DNA from: Icerya purchasi
Lineage: Eukaryota > Arthropoda > Insecta > Hemiptera > Monophlebidae
DNA length: 64,000 nucleotides
Direction: 5' to 3'
NCBI GenBank assembly: GCA_039619475.1
Contig: CM077115.1
Span: 223,309,291-223,373,290 of the forward strand
Under the pieces are notes generated by a model, which worked only from the letters and a program-made list of their open reading frames with translations, was not told the origin of the DNA and did not search any database. A program made the translations under genes and the position numbers. Below are positions 37,496 to 51,775 of the stretch, piece after piece. Within the stretch, counting starts at the first letter, position 1, and each line of letters starts with the position of its first letter.

Positions 37496-39527
37496 TTTGT
37501 TTCTTTTGAAACAGACAAGCATTCAAAAACAACAAACTTTCAATTTGTTCCCAAAACTCAAAGGTGCTAAAATGAAAGCGCCAAAAATTCAGATTTAGAA
37601 ATTATAATGTTGGGGCTATATTAAAAAAAGTTCTATAACACGATTCAGACACAATTACTTCTATAGTCGAAACTTAAAAACTAAACTGTGTTTTTTGTTA
37701 TTTTTTTTTTCGGGTTTTCTCGTGACGCGTTTATTCTAACTGATAACCACCGGTGGAGTCTTAATTAGTTTATTATATATTTTAAATTTTACGTTTAATG
37801 AGTTTAAGTGTATATTTCTGACGTATTATTTTTGTTGCGATGCCCAAAGTTTGTTCCGCAGTTATACGCATTTTCGTAGAAAACTAAAAACAACTTCAAG
37901 TTCGTTTAGATTTTTTTTTTTTTTATTTTTTTTTTGGCGTTTGTGTGTTTTTGAAAAGGAAATCCCCCCTGAGCATTTCTTCGGAATTTTAAAAATAGGA
38001 CACGGTACAAAAAAAGTGAGCGAGAAGAGATAAGGCTCTTAAGAAGATCGTTTGGAAGACCATAAAAATACGCAGACTTTGCGTCGGAATCTCAGCCAAG
38101 TGAAGACATTTAATGGGGCACCACAGCAGCAACATAGCGACGAAGCAAGACCGATAAATCAATGATATTAAAATAAGGGGCGGAACAGTTGTACTACACA
38201 ATGATGAATTAGAGGAGAAGACATACAAATAAAATTTGGAATAGTAACATTTTTTACATACCGGTGAAAGATGAGCCGAATTTTTTTTAAACGGTGGTTA
38301 AAAAAAAAACAAAAAAAAAACAGCAGCCCCGGTTAAAGAATCTGCTTTTTCGTTTTCATTTTTTGATTAAATAACATTCGAGACTATGTCGCGAAAGAAA
38401 CGATGATATTTTCAATTAATTTTTTTTTTTTTTTGGACATCTTCAATTGATTTTGTTTTCTAGTAGTTACTAATTAGTCTAAACGATACATGTAACATTT
38501 TTAGATGTTTACATTTAGCAAGCTTTCGAGAAAAAAGGTGAAGTATTGCAGAAATACTTTTTAAAACGTCCGTAAGTGTATGTAGTAGTGGATGAATTTT
38601 TTTTAGCATAATAAGGCTAATTTCAATTTTTTACTGAGACTGACTATTGTTCTATAGTGTTGTTGATAAATCGGTGTTAGCAGAACTATGGCATACAATG
38701 GAATACTCAACAGGATACGAGAAGGAAAATAATGTTGTGCGAGAATCTCCCAACGTCGTGTTTTGCAGTGGGCGTGTACTACTCGAGGAAATCTTTCTGA
38801 AAACGTGATTTATGATACCGATTTTTAAGTAATTCTAAAAATTATTTTAATTCTAAGTTTATTTAAATGATTTCCGATTTTAATCACCTCTGAACTACGG
38901 TACACGGTAAAGATTTTTCGGTGCAATTATAATGAACCTAATTTTTTCCGTTCGAGTGATCTGATCTTCCGGTAATACCACAACTTCCCTATCATCGTAG
39001 CTTAAAGCAATAGTACGGAACTGAATACGACCTTTTACATCCCATAAGATATAGGCGATTAAATTCCGAAAGCAAATATCATAAATAAAAAAGTAGAAAA
39101 AAAAACATTTTAAAAATTTGCAATATTTATTTACTTACTAAAAAAACAACTCGCCATCTACAATCAAAGTAAACGAATATTAAAAGAAGAAAAAAAGTAC
39201 ACATATCTTTTCAATGCGCTAAAGATAAGAATAAGTAATTCTACTAATCTCATACGAGTACTAGAGGCATAAATTTTGGGTGTTTTGTCAAGCTTCATTA
39301 AAAGAAAAAAACAAAAAATATTTTTACTATTCATTTTTTCCCGAGATATTTATTGATATTTTAAAAATATACAAAAACATTTGGAAATTCAAATTAAAAA
39401 AGTTGCGAGTTGGTAAAGTTAGTGGTAAAAAAAAAAGGAGGTGTTTTCCGGTTGATACGATTACTCACTCTTTCTGGTCGTTTAAAATAAAATTTAAAAA
39501 AAAGATTCATAATTAGTTAGAATGTGT

Positions 39528-39697
39528 CGTTATAGCCCCTACCTAAGAGAAAACGGCATCATGTTTATTGGCAAAATGGCGACTGCTTGAGAAAAAAAAA
39601 AAACATTTTTCGGCCTCTTTTTTTTTTTTATAATTTTTAATTTTTTAAAATAGTAAAAATCATAATTTTGATGCAAAAGTGGTAGGGGCGATAGAAG
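39528..39697. repeat. Possible short inverted-repeat element
   Basis: TATAGCCCCTACC at 39531-39543 faces GGTAGGGGCGATAG at 39681-39694, about 12 of 13 matching, around an A/T-rich centre. No clear target-site duplication. Confidence 0.4.
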
Positions 39698-41365
39698 GTT
39701 ATACATATATATATATATATAAAAGGCTGGTACAACATTTTAAGCAAATTGGTTAAATAGAACTTGAGATATTATGTCAATCATGTTCAAAAAAAGTAGT
39801 TTTGAGTAAAGCGCGCTTAAAATTTTTAGCAATTTTTAGGCAGCCGCAGCAGTTCTAACTTATAGAATGACATAGTTACATTTTGTTAATCAGCGATTCC
39901 ATAAAGTGACTTCAAAATCGATATTTTCGGAAGCTCTTCTTGATTTACGAGCAAGCATCAGAAGCCCATTACTCAGAGCGCTCAATTCGACTACTGTTCT
40001 CCGTTTAGTAGGGAACGCATAAGCTTCGGCACCGATAGTGTAATTCCTATGGCATTGATAATTTTTTGAAATTGGTAAAAAGCCTTCGCTGGAAATACAA
40101 ACAGCTATGTATAATTTGCAATTTCAATTATTTGTGTTCCCGCATGTACATATTTGATTTCAGTCGGATTTTTACGATCTTTCCCGCAATTCGATGTTAC
40201 TGGACACATACAGTACGGATGCGCTTACGTGTTACTATCTTAGCTTTCGACGACTATTATCACGAAGACACCAATTCTTACGAACGTGCACGGGGATTTT
40301 CAATTTTGGCCGAGTAAATATCCATGACGGAACCATATAGCGACGGCAAATTAGAACGATGATTGAGAGGTGGTGAATTAATGAAATATCAGAGGAAATA
40401 TTTTCTAGCTCAAACATTGCCAAAAGATAACGCTATACAAATACCGCGAATAATCATTTTCACATTTTACACAGAAAAATTAAAATTAACACTGAAAATG
40501 ATTTATTTTCATCAAACCGTGATTCGTCTACGTGTCTCTGAAGCTAAACCGAGCCGAACTAAATTAACACAAAAAGGTTTTCTTCAAAAAAACACGTTAC
40601 TACGACCTTAATCGATTTTTAAGTGTTTGTTGTAGTTATACCTATACTCATACATTTATAAAATGTCATCATACGAAAAACGGTCAGCAGCTCCGGCATG
40701 ACGCGCTTAGCTGCTACGCTACTGCAATAGCTGTAACTCGGTAAATTATTCGAATTTTAAACGATTTTCTTTCGAACACATCTAAACTGTAAGAATATGC
40801 AAAAAAAAATTTAATTTTTTCAGAATTCTAGACCAGAACATCCCCCCCACCCACCCCTCTTTGATTAAAGCGCTCCATGCTTTTATAAAGTTTAGCAATT
40901 GCTTTTTAAAAAAAGATCATTCGAGTAGAATTACCTATTTCTTATTTTTTAAAAAAAGATTTATTTCATTTAGAATTTATTGTTAAAAATTTCGAGTTGC
41001 TTTTTCGGTAATAAATGAATATCGTCAATTTTTAAAATAAACAAACGGAATTTCAGTTTTTTTATTTAGTATAATTATTAAGCAGGGGGTAAGTTATTTC
41101 CGCTTAATTTCTTTTCTTTTTAAAATAAAACGGCATCTATAACCAAGGAACTGCACGGAAAATCACTTTTATCGAGCACTGTCTTTTGGCGTAAACTAAC
41201 ATCGCGACATAAAGAGTTAATATAAAAAAAAAAAAACTTAAAAAAGTCTATTGAAATGATTTTTTAAAATTTAAATACTTACTTTAAGATTTACTTTAAA
41301 GATTTAATATAAATGCACTAAAAAGTAAAAAATAATCATACGATAAATCCTGAAATTGAATATTG

Positions 41366-41510
41366 GTTATATCAGAGAAATCTGGAAAAGTAAAGGCGGC
41401 CGAGAGAAAGGAACTGGCCCCAGTCATCAGATCCATTAGAACGCTAAGTACATTATATGAAAAGCTTAATTATACAATCCATGATACTTTATCAAGGGTA
41501 TATCGTTCTT
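41366..41510 (+). mobile_element. SINE copy, core only
   Basis: Contains TCAGAGAAATCTGGAAAAGT, AAAGGAACTGGCCCCAGTC, ATCAGATCCATTAGAACGCT and AAGTACATTATATGAAAAGC, in the order of the other copies. Head and tail are lost. A short ORF across it is not a gene. Confidence 0.8.
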
Positions 41511-42639
41511 TACTTTACGATAAATATATCATACTTAAGAGGTGATATTATTCTTAAACAACATTAACATAGAATCAATTGAATGAGTATAACTTTTTCA
41601 CCACTCTCATTTTCTGTAAAAGTATTGAAAACATCAGAAGTATTCAATGCGGTTTTTAATTATCAGAATTTGACACCGACTCTAAGAAGTATTAATGTTG
41701 TTTAAGAATAATCATAATTTTCTTAAAAACGTTACTTCGAATTAACTTTTATTAAATAATTATTTTTTTACTTTTTAATTGCACTTTAAAAAATCTTTGG
41801 AGCAAATCTTGAAGCCGGTACTTTTTTTTTTTTTGAAACAATTTAATTTTACAATTTTTAGTGTAAATATTTCTGAGAGATAACCTAGAATTACATTTTC
41901 TGTGTACAGTTTTTGGTTCGGCAGTATGATGAGTTCTTGTAAGTTACGCTTTGCGGGTTTCAAATTCACTATCTTTATTCAGATCTACTATTAGTTGGTA
42001 ACACTTTAAGTTACATTCGTCGTCTCTTTGGTTTTAAAATTTTAGGGGTTCATACCCCCCCCCCCCAAATATTGTAATGAAAATATTTTGGCTAATTTAT
42101 ATCTGACCCTATATTAAATAAGGAAACTATGGTTTTTCCCCCTTTTCGTCAACTTTGAGGTAATAACTCAGTGTGCAAGAGGAATTTTTCTCTATCTCCA
42201 ATAAACAGCAGCGGGACTCGAATGCACGCTAGGATAGCTGGTTGCAACTATGTCTTTAAGAGAAGATTCCTTTTTGTAACGTTATTCGACGACTACTCAA
42301 CTCATCGACATACTCATCGGTGTATACACACTTATATCAGCTCACCACTGTGACCGGTACATTTTCGAGTAAAAACAAAGAGAATCCTTCGAATTAGTCG
42401 ATGTGGTCCAAAGTTACGAGCGATGAAAATATAAATTGCGCTCCGACGGCTGAAATTTGTTTTCTTCATTCGAATCTCTATATTTCAGTGATTAATATTA
42501 TTAATATTTGCGGGTCATGCACATTCGTCGTTTGTTTAATTTAAAATTTTGGCACTTGTGTTTTAAAATTTTGTAACGTTCGATAGCTAAAAAAAAAAAC
42601 ATACGTGATGTACATATAACCTCAGCAAAACTTCTCTTT

Positions 42640-42704
42640 CTTGTTGAACATGGATCAATGCTCTTTGTGAGCGAGCCCAAATAATAATAATAAAAAAAAA
42701 AAAA
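42640..42704 (+). mobile_element. Retroelement 3' end (hairpin plus poly(A))
   Basis: ATCAATGCTCTTTGTGAGCG then AGCCCAAATAATAATAATA and poly(A). GCTC and GAGC can pair around a TTTGT loop. It matches the terminal pattern of the LINE family at 36366-36702. Confidence 0.6.
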
Positions 42705-44935
42705 CCTCCTTTTTTGAAGTCGATAACTACATATTCTTGTATTACGTTAGGGACCAATTAATTTAATTAGAAAATTAGGCTTTTCTATCTTATCGGGGAG
42801 TGGCTAAAATTTCAATTGGCAAATTTGATTAGTTAAAACAAAAAAAATCATAATTAAAAATTTTAAAAAATAATCTCTTATACAGAGCCGCATTAAAAAA
42901 ACTAAAATAGAAAAAAAAAAAGAGAAAAGAAAACCTTTTTATTACGATCGATTCATATATGTATATAAATATATATGCAGCAAAGTTAAGTAAAAAAGTC
43001 TAACAAAACAACACGCTGATTGCGTTTTACAAATTATTATCAACTAGAGGGGTTTTTTTTTGGGGGGGGCTTTTCAGCAGAGCATTTACGAGAAGAACGT
43101 GATGAAAATTGTTCTTATCTCAAATAATTCCTCCGTAATGAACAGGAACCGGCACTTCAAGTCATAATTCACGGCCACGACTACACTTCCACATAATATC
43201 AGACCGGGCATCTCGACACGATTGCAAAAGTCTTCGAACTCAGCGCGCGGCCTCCATTACATCTTCCGAGTTCCTTTGAAGAGAGCCAAACGCGCGTAAG
43301 GCGAGATTAACTAATTCGAACTAACAAATGACGTTAGATAAGAACCGGAGAGACCGAAACGACAAACGACGTCGACTAATCAACAGGTACACACTTTGAC
43401 TAGCGTCAGTTATCGCGCCGTAAAATCGAACCGGCCCTTGCCTACAAAGTATTCCGGCAGAAGCGCCGACAGCTGTGTCGGGCATCAAAATGTGACACTG
43501 CTTCGAAACACGTTAGCGGATTTTTTCGAATGAACCGAAATAGGTCCTGGCCAAATGTAGAAACACACTTTCGAAAAGAAAGAATCGAACAAAGTGTGCA
43601 CACAATTTTACTGCGACCACCCGGAGGTGGGCGGCGAAGGGGGAGAGCTGGCATACGCGAAAAATTTAAAAAACTGCCACGACAATGTTTGTATTTGAAG
43701 CCGGACCGGGAATAGAATAAATCCGGACGGAGGAATAAACAAAAAACGGAAGGAGGAAATATGTAATAAACAAAAGATGCTCTTTCCCAGTGTAGAAACG
43801 GGAATATAATAAATAAACTGGTTTTAGCGCTGGCGACCGAAAGCTGGTGCAATGAAGAGAAACAGACATGCCGGCAGACGGACAAACGGACACACACGAA
43901 CGGAATGCACACGCCGCAGCACATATCATCATCCCGTATTGTGTGTGATTACGCACAGAACAGATGAGGCCCCACACATAAACTTCTGCGTAGAATAATT
44001 GGACTCCAAGTGTAAGTGAGAAAACATAATTGTAGCAGCATACTGAAAGGAAAATAAAACATAATGTGTGTCATTGAACTCTACGGGAATACTGCATTCG
44101 CGCGTGCCAGCATGCTAAAACTCAATCGCGCGACCGACATGGGTCATTTTTCCGGCTGGCAAATGCATCGCGCGGCCTTTTACGTTGCATTTTTATAAAA
44201 TGTTCCGAAAAATCGTGTCATGCATTTCTGTCTAAACGCTAGAAGCCTATTTCCGCGGTTTATTCTGTGTCCCGATGCAAACCCCACTCATTGTCTCAAT
44301 TGGTAGTTTAACTGTCCGGAAATCGTGTCTGCAAGTGCGCTGAATGTGAAGATCAAATAATATTCGACGAAAGCCAGTTTCTCAAGACGATCTAGATTCG
44401 TTATTCGGACTGGCAGCTTTTAGCATTGCCCGTTATTGCGGGTCACATACGGCGATGGCACTTCTCATCGTAACCTGGAAGCAGCTGGATGGTCTGTTGC
44501 AATAGTGTGACTCTTTCCTTCTCCGAGAAGTAGTCCTTGAACAGCCCTTTGGATTGTAATTGACAACGGCGGAGTAGAACAATTAAATCTGAGAATAATA
44601 AACAGAATTGACCGCGCTCGAGATTTCCGGCTGGCGATGAAACTGGCGGGGACAAGCACTTTAAAGGCACATAAGAGAGTTACCACTCAATCAGTCAACA
44701 CATTGCTGCCTCAGCGGCGGTTCCGATTGCTTAGTTGATTGGCAAAGAACGTAGTTATACTCAATTTAACGCGCTAGTTGTGTTCGCGTTTCACGGAAAA
44801 TTTAGGGTGAGCGATGTAAACTGGTGCCCATTGGATCGTCGTCATAATATTTTCAGACGTAAAAAGTATGCCGTTCATTAACGATGTTTATAAAATTCAA
44901 TAACGAAATTGGTCTAAAATTAAACCGGCCAATTA

Positions 44936-45000
44936 CCTTAGCCGACGTTAGGCAGTGCCGATAAGTAAAAAGTTGCCGGCTCAAATTCGTGCATACAAAC
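44936..45000 (+). mobile_element. Possible degenerate tRNA-like SINE head
   Basis: TTAGCCGACGTTAGGCAGTG resembles an A box and GGCTCAAATTCG, about 45 bp further on, resembles a B box. No body or tail is clear. Confidence 0.35.
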
Positions 45001-45025
45001 GGATAGTCGTATGGTAATTAAAATT

Positions 45026-45518
45026 ATAGTCAACTTGCAATTAGTCGGAGTGCGTCTATTTAGACTTCGTATTATCCGGATCGACTTGCAAAAAAAGAAA
45101 GAAATAAATAAATAAAAAAAAGAAGAAAAAGCCAAAAAGCGCTCTTATAAAATCCACAACATGTATAATTTTCATTTTCTTAACGTTTGCAGTGTACGTG
45201 TGTTATAAGGATTTGTTATTAATTATAAATACTGTACATTTCACTTACTTCGTTGTGACGATATTTTAATACGGCTGTGTAAAATTAATTTAAAAAACAG
45301 CCGTACACTATCTTCATTAACCACATTCTCATTAATGTATACATACGAGTATATACAATGTACGCAATAGTGTACTGTCATTTAATTTAATATAAATACT
45401 GCTGTAGCTTCAACATTGTAGAAGGTCGTCCCTTGAACTCCGGCGTATCCGGATTTTTCGCTATTCGGACCGGCTGGCCGCCCAATTAATTCGAATAGTC
45501 GCGAGTCAACTGTAATTG
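45026..45518. mobile_element. Possible decayed pogo/Tigger-type MITE
   Basis: On the minus strand the right end reads TA then CAGTTGACTCGCGACTATTC, which resembles pogo-type termini (CAGTNNACTC...). The left end (TAGTCAACTTGCAATTAGTC) matches it only loosely. Both could be remnants of one element. Confidence 0.35.
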
Positions 45519-46962
45519 ATATTAGGCAGCGAGCGATTATTTTCTTTTTGAAGTTTGAAGAGAAATTTAATTTTAAATATTTCGTTAGAAGATTCTGAGA
45601 AGAATTGCGAACGAAATGATTTTAGGGAAGTTTCTCTTTAATGTGTCCATCGATCTAGTGTGGCTTAGTTAAATGTCGTTTCGATCGAGTGGAATTTAAA
45701 AATATCCGAAAATTACCACTGCGCCAGGTTAGCGTGTCCATTTTATCTACGAGTCTAAATAAAATTTAATTTAAAAGAAAATCCCAACTATCCGATACCT
45801 ATACTTACTAGCCGCCTGAGATCGAAACAAACTTAAAAAATAAAATCGATACAGATTCTAATTATATATGTAAATATGCGATAGTAAATTTATCATGGAA
45901 TAGAGGATCTCACCCGGCTTTTTGCAAAAAAATGTTATAACCACGCGCATCAAACAGGGATTGTTCAGCAGACAAATATGCATTCGTATAGGTTTAGTCA
46001 TCATCATTATTTGCCCTCGATCCTTAGTTTCGTAGCAGCATTCCATTCGTCTCTTCTTCTTACCAATCTCTTCGATTCCAAGTAATTGCTACACATACCA
46101 GGTCTGCCACAATCTGCGCCAAATACTCGTGTCAAGGTTTTCCCCTCTGGCGTTTTATCATTTATCTGTGGTTATTATCCGACGCGTGATGGTTCATATC
46201 GCAAAAGAGGAATTTTTAATTTTACTTCATTTTTTAATCGAATGTTATATTCGCATGTTATAAAATTGCGCGCGGATCTTCCAGCTTTACAATAAAAAGT
46301 TTGCGCACAAATATTTGTTTCCCATTGAACGACGATTTTAACATAATCATATATCCCGCTCGATGATGATAACCGAATTTTTTAATTAACAAGAGACGAA
46401 ATTCCTAAAATGACGACGAGTAAATGAACAGCGTAACGAGAATCGGAAAAATATTAAATTAACACGCCGTAGAAAAATCGTCGACCAATTTCGAACAGTA
46501 AAACGAATACGATTGATAATTCGCTGGAAACTATCGTCAGTCGTGGTAAATTAGACAATATTTTTCTTATAGTAACATCGATGTATCGCGCATTGTATTC
46601 GTTTAACCTGTAAAATACGATCGTTAATTTAAGTAAATGACGCGGTGACGAATCGAATGCCGTTGCAAATAAACGAGCAAGCGGTAACCGAAGTTTCTTG
46701 TATTATAATATCGAGTCAGCCCGCATTCTGGAAAATAGAAAAGAAAAAAACTCAATTCGGAAAACTTAAAATAATATAGCCGACGCTGTTACGAACATTA
46801 GCGCTTCTTTTAGTCGCATAATTAATCAGAGACGGGCACCGGCGGAACTGTCTAAATGTCGACAGCTCCAAATATTATAATTAATACCCTCGCAGCTACA
46901 CCGCGACCAGAATTACAGATAAGAAGAAATTAATATCTAACAAATTGAGTCCCTTCAATAAT

Positions 46963-46963
<1 letters not shown>

Positions 46964-47023
<60 letters not shown>
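46964..47023. repeat. (AAT)n microsatellite
   Basis: About 20 AAT units. It lies about 110 bp beyond the 3' end of the minus-strand LINE remnant at 47135-48040. Confidence 0.93.
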
Positions 47024-47134
47024 GCATCCGGTCGGCTATTACAGAGTCAATTTTTTGCCTAATACTTCGAGAAAAAAAAGATAATGTGTTTTCGTCAATT
47101 TCCATATATAGTTGAACAAAGTAGTCAAATTTCC

Positions 47135-48040
47135 CAGTTATACTACAGTTAAATGGAGATGCTCGTTATTTCGACACATTCACACTGACCATCCTACGTA
47201 TCTAATTTGAATCCTGTAATGCGCTGTACCGCTTCGAATTCGATTCAAAGTTTTCCGCGAGGTATAGTTCAGATTGCTTTCTACTGCGGGTAACTGCACT
47301 ATTGTTTCCACCGGCATTTCAAGCTGAGAGTCTTTTGGTGCTGTCCGGATTCCTCGGCTCCTTAATTGTCCTCAGAAAGTTGCGACTAGACACTTTAGTC
47401 GCCTGCCAGCAAGTTTCGTGTAGCTGTAGACTGGGTGACGGTTATCATAATTTCTTTCTTTGCCGCTACATTCCGTCTGATATTGCGGTGCCTTTCAGTT
47501 AATATAGATGCCTTATTTGCGTTAATCTTAACACTATTCCACACGCTCCATTAAGGGAGATATCGACTTCTTTAGAGTGTGCGGAGCGATTCCAAACCGA
47601 ACATCCCCCTCCCCCGGGGTACAGAAACAGAACGTTGTAGCTGAAGTTCGAAGTACCTGTGGCTTGCTCCTCAACTGCTGCTATTTAACTTGCGAATATG
47701 ATTTGTTTCATCACAATGCCGTTTAAACATTAGCCAACGATCCAGAGTGACTCCAAGACACTTAGACACTTGGCATAATCTGTATGTTCTAATTTCGTGT
47801 TACTCTATTCGATTTGCAACTGACGATTCGACTCACGGTTACGCAGGTGGAACACCCGGGGCTGAGTTTTGGCTGGGTTTCGTTTCGATTGAATAATTTT
47901 GTAGTATTGATCGAGTTCTTCTATTATTCCGCTGTTTAAAGTTTTTTCAACTTCTCCAAAAGTTTTACTCTGCGCTATTAAAGCGAGGTCGTCTGCGTAG
48001 AGGAAAGTTTTGTGTTTTGTGTATTGGCCTATCGGTTAAT
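47135..48040 (-). mobile_element. Non-LTR retrotransposon RT fragment, decayed
   Basis: Minus-strand translation starts TKHKTFLYADDLALIAQS (RT motif C, YADD), continues NPAKTQPRVFHLRNRESNRQ, CLSVLGVTLDR, CSVWNRSAHSKEVDI and LNRIRSGTA, and ends near a C-E-C-like segment. These are in the order expected of an RT thumb plus C-terminal region. Several stops and frameshifts interrupt it. It differs from the family at 33141 (YADD instead of FADD, no RNase H seen). Confidence 0.83.
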
Positions 48041-51000
48041 CATAATAATAATTCCTAATCAGTTTAAATTAAAAAGGCCCGGTAAATCTATATGGCCGTT
48101 ATAATTCTGCCGTGATCGCTACGAAAAAGATATTTCTTTAGAATTTCCGTTCTGAAGCCCAGGGTATTTAAAGATAGTGGACAAAATTAGAGATGGAAAA
48201 ATACCGCGGGAAAATAATGATATGTAACAATTTCAGTCAGATAAACACACTGTTCGTAATTGCTACAAATGTAACAGAGTCAAGCTCATCGCATATGGAG
48301 CGTGTTTTAAATCGAGTAGCCTCAATCACAGCTACAAATCGCGTTATTTCTAAACAATTATCCATAACAATCGGTTAATGAAATTTTAACAGGGTGGATT
48401 TTTTGGTTAGAAAATAATTTCTGCGCTGCGTACTTTTAAGAATGGAATTCGAACATTTCATTGGCACAATAAAAAGACGCATGTCAAAATGTAAATTAAT
48501 GACTATGTAATTTCTATGCTGTGGCTAATGTAAAAAATAATGTAACGTTTTTATATCGATTAAATGTGTAACGAGATTGTCTCGTGAAAGCCATTAATGA
48601 AATAAAGCACCGTCAATAAACAATTAGAAATTGCTCAGGAAACCGTAAATTAAAAAATGACCTAGTCAATTAAAATCGATTGTTCTATACAAATTATAGA
48701 ACAATAATTATAGAACAATGTCTAAGGGTTGTCCGAAGAATCGCGCATTATATATTAGTAGACCACTAATATTAGCGAATTCCAAAAGCTCAGTGAAATT
48801 TATATTGTATTTTCAGATTGCAACGTTAAACAAATGATTATATTATAATGTTCACATTTTATTAGCGCAATCAACGTTTAAGGTTTTTTAAATTGTGTAG
48901 TCTATTGTATTTTCAAATAAAAACAAAAAAAAAAAAAAACAAAACAAAACAAAAAAGCGAATGTATTTTAGGAATTTATACTCCGCGAATTTTTAGTTAA
49001 TTAATCGTTTGTATTATTAAAAAAAATCTAAATAATTTAATATATTCTCCTGTAAAACTTATTTTGAGTAATTCTTATAGATCGGTTAAAAAAAAATCAA
49101 AATACATTTTTTTCGCCGTTTCAATACCCCCCCTCCTCGTCACATATAGCTTATAAAAAAAAGTAGACGTAAGGGGTAATCTGACATCGTCGAAAAAATT
49201 TCAGAACGTATTTCTTCACCAACGTTAAGAGTTTACCGATATTATTAAGGACCGGGGGTCATTTTTACGTCGGAAGTGATATGAAAAATTATGCGATATT
49301 TTTTTATTGCGAATAATATTTCCACATCGAATATCAGGTTTAATTTGTAATCTTTTTTTTATCATGGCTGTAAAATTTTTATTTAATTTTACGAAAAACT
49401 ACATAGTCCAATATTTATCTATATTATCTGGGCATCTGGAGGGTGTTCCCCTGCAGCCTAGGTTCGAAAGATCTACGATCAAACAAACATAGCCCCCCCC
49501 ACCTATAAACATTAAATTTTTCGCGGTGAGTATAATTATTTGAAGTAGTTGCAAAGGAAAACGAGAAATAAAGGCAAATAAAAATAAAATAAAACAGTCA
49601 ACTTAATCGTTTTATTCTCGATCGGTAAAAAATCAATAATTTAGTTATGAATCAGTATTTAATAGCAAATAAGCGGTGAAAACTTTTCCAGTTTTAAAAA
49701 ATTTCGAAAAAGAGCGATAATAACGCACATTTTTAAGCACTCCTATATGTATTTACAGGAATGCTATGAGGGAGAAATGTATCGCGACGATGATATTTTA
49801 AGTTCAAAATCGGAATATTTCGAATTTATTATTAGATAAATGTAAATTTTTAACAGAACGCCCGGAATCCCTAGCGCATCTCGTTTTTACTATATTTAAT
49901 TGCCTAATTTTTAACTTCTGGCTGTTTTATTTCTCTCATCGATAAATTAAATTTACAAATGTTCTCTTATAAGAACAATTAACTTCACAATTATACAAAT
50001 AAAATAGCAGCGATGCGGTTAACAATTCGATAAATTACTTTTCCTGTAACTTGCGTCATTTTATTTTTTTGCAAGAACGCGCGAACATAAAAGTATTCTT
50101 ATTTATTTTTTAAAGTACATATATATATATGTTATATATGTGTATGTATGTTTTAATTGCGCAATGTAACTACATGAAAAGGGTTATTACATTTGTCTAT
50201 GACATTGATCACGTATTTGATTGAAGTGCATCCTAAGGGCATACAGATAATTCAATAGTGCAAAAACAAAATCATTACCGAATTATGCAAATCTTAAAGC
50301 AGTAATAATTTTAAACACCAATTTCAGTACAAAATAACCTATTCTGATACTCATCTCTCTGAAATGAAAAAAATTGCCAATCATCGATGCGGATATAAGT
50401 TTCGAAGTACTGCGACAAGACACATTCAGCGGAATCCGGCTATACATAACCAGTTGCCGTTCTAATATCTGGGATAGTCGGGGGCGCTACAGTTAGTCAG
50501 TACGTTGTGGCGGGACGACATCTTTGTTTGATTGATTTCCATGCGACTTTGCATCATTTTACCTCTCCCTTGCATTGCTGATTTTTGGAAACCATAGAGC
50601 GATTTCGGGTGCTGTACTTGACATGGAAAAATCGAAGAGATGAAGAAAAAATACACATTCTCATTTTTTTCTTACATCACGAATTTGAAAAAAGAAAGAA
50701 AAAAATCGTTTGAAAAAAATACTCTCCGCGATTATTCCGCTTAAAAAAATAATCGCGGATTTTCACTTTTACTAATCTCTCGTTGCAATATTATTACGAT
50801 CAGATATACTCGGAGAACTCTAGAACAACAACTGGGTGTCAAATTTTGGACCATCGTAACATGTAGCTCGTTACATTTATTGAAGAGATCTAACGACGCG
50901 CAAATTAACTCCGCTAGAACAGTTTTGGGTTCATACAATATAGTGTCCTTTCCGACTGCGGTTATATATATACATATATATCCGCTTCTCAATTGCAACT

Positions 51001-51744
51001 CCGATCATCGAGCTATCTATTTCATATCTAGCACATATAATCGCAATCTTCGTTGCGTATTCAATTCCAAATCCGCGTAGCACTCCGAACGCATAAAGTA
51101 ACAGAACGCCCTTGAACGCAGTGCACATGCGCGCAGCTAACGCCTTTCGCAGTTGTGATATATTAAATCACCTCGCCAGAGATAAGCCGCCCGACTGTGT
51201 CCCCGAACGTGGATGTATTTCCGAGGGTATAACTGTGTCCGGAGTTACCCATGCCCAATTACAGATCCGACAATAACTGCGGCATGGTCCTTAGCCAAAT
51301 GCGAACAGCGACGTGACGTATGCTTCCCTGAGAGAAAACAAGTAAAACAGTCAGCTTTATCGCTGAATTATCGCATTCATCATTAAATGTCGAGTGCATA
51401 ATGCATCAAGTAGTTCATAATGGTATTCGATATTAACTGTACGGAAAAGAAATACTGCCGGAAATTTACTTACCAGTTATTATATGCATTTACACTCTTG
51501 AGAACCCTCCTCTCAAAAACTACTGTTAGCGTTATTGCGCGCGTAAAAGTATTTATTTCGTTATTTTTGTCATTCATTTGTCTTTGTTCGTTTTTTGTTT
51601 CTTTATCTTGTTCTCTTAGAATTCGTTTTGACTGTTCCGATTGTTTTATTTCTAATATTCGATAGTTATTCGCGTAGCTCCTCTTCATTAACCGCTTCGA
51701 CCGGTAAATAGTAGAATTTCGCAATTTTTGCCTTTTAGTTCGTA

Positions 51745-51747
<3 letters not shown>

Positions 51748-51774
<27 letters not shown>
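51748..51774. repeat. Poly(T), 27 bases
   Basis: Uninterrupted T run; possible retroelement tail on the minus strand, no body recognised. Confidence 0.85.

Positions 51775-51775
<1 letters not shown>

Noticed and set aside
37280..37535. Poly-Ile and poly-Tyr ORFs
   Set aside because: They are translations of the (ATA)n microsatellite in two frames.
41363..41545. 60-codon plus-strand ORF
   Set aside because: It coincides with a SINE copy recognised from three other copies.
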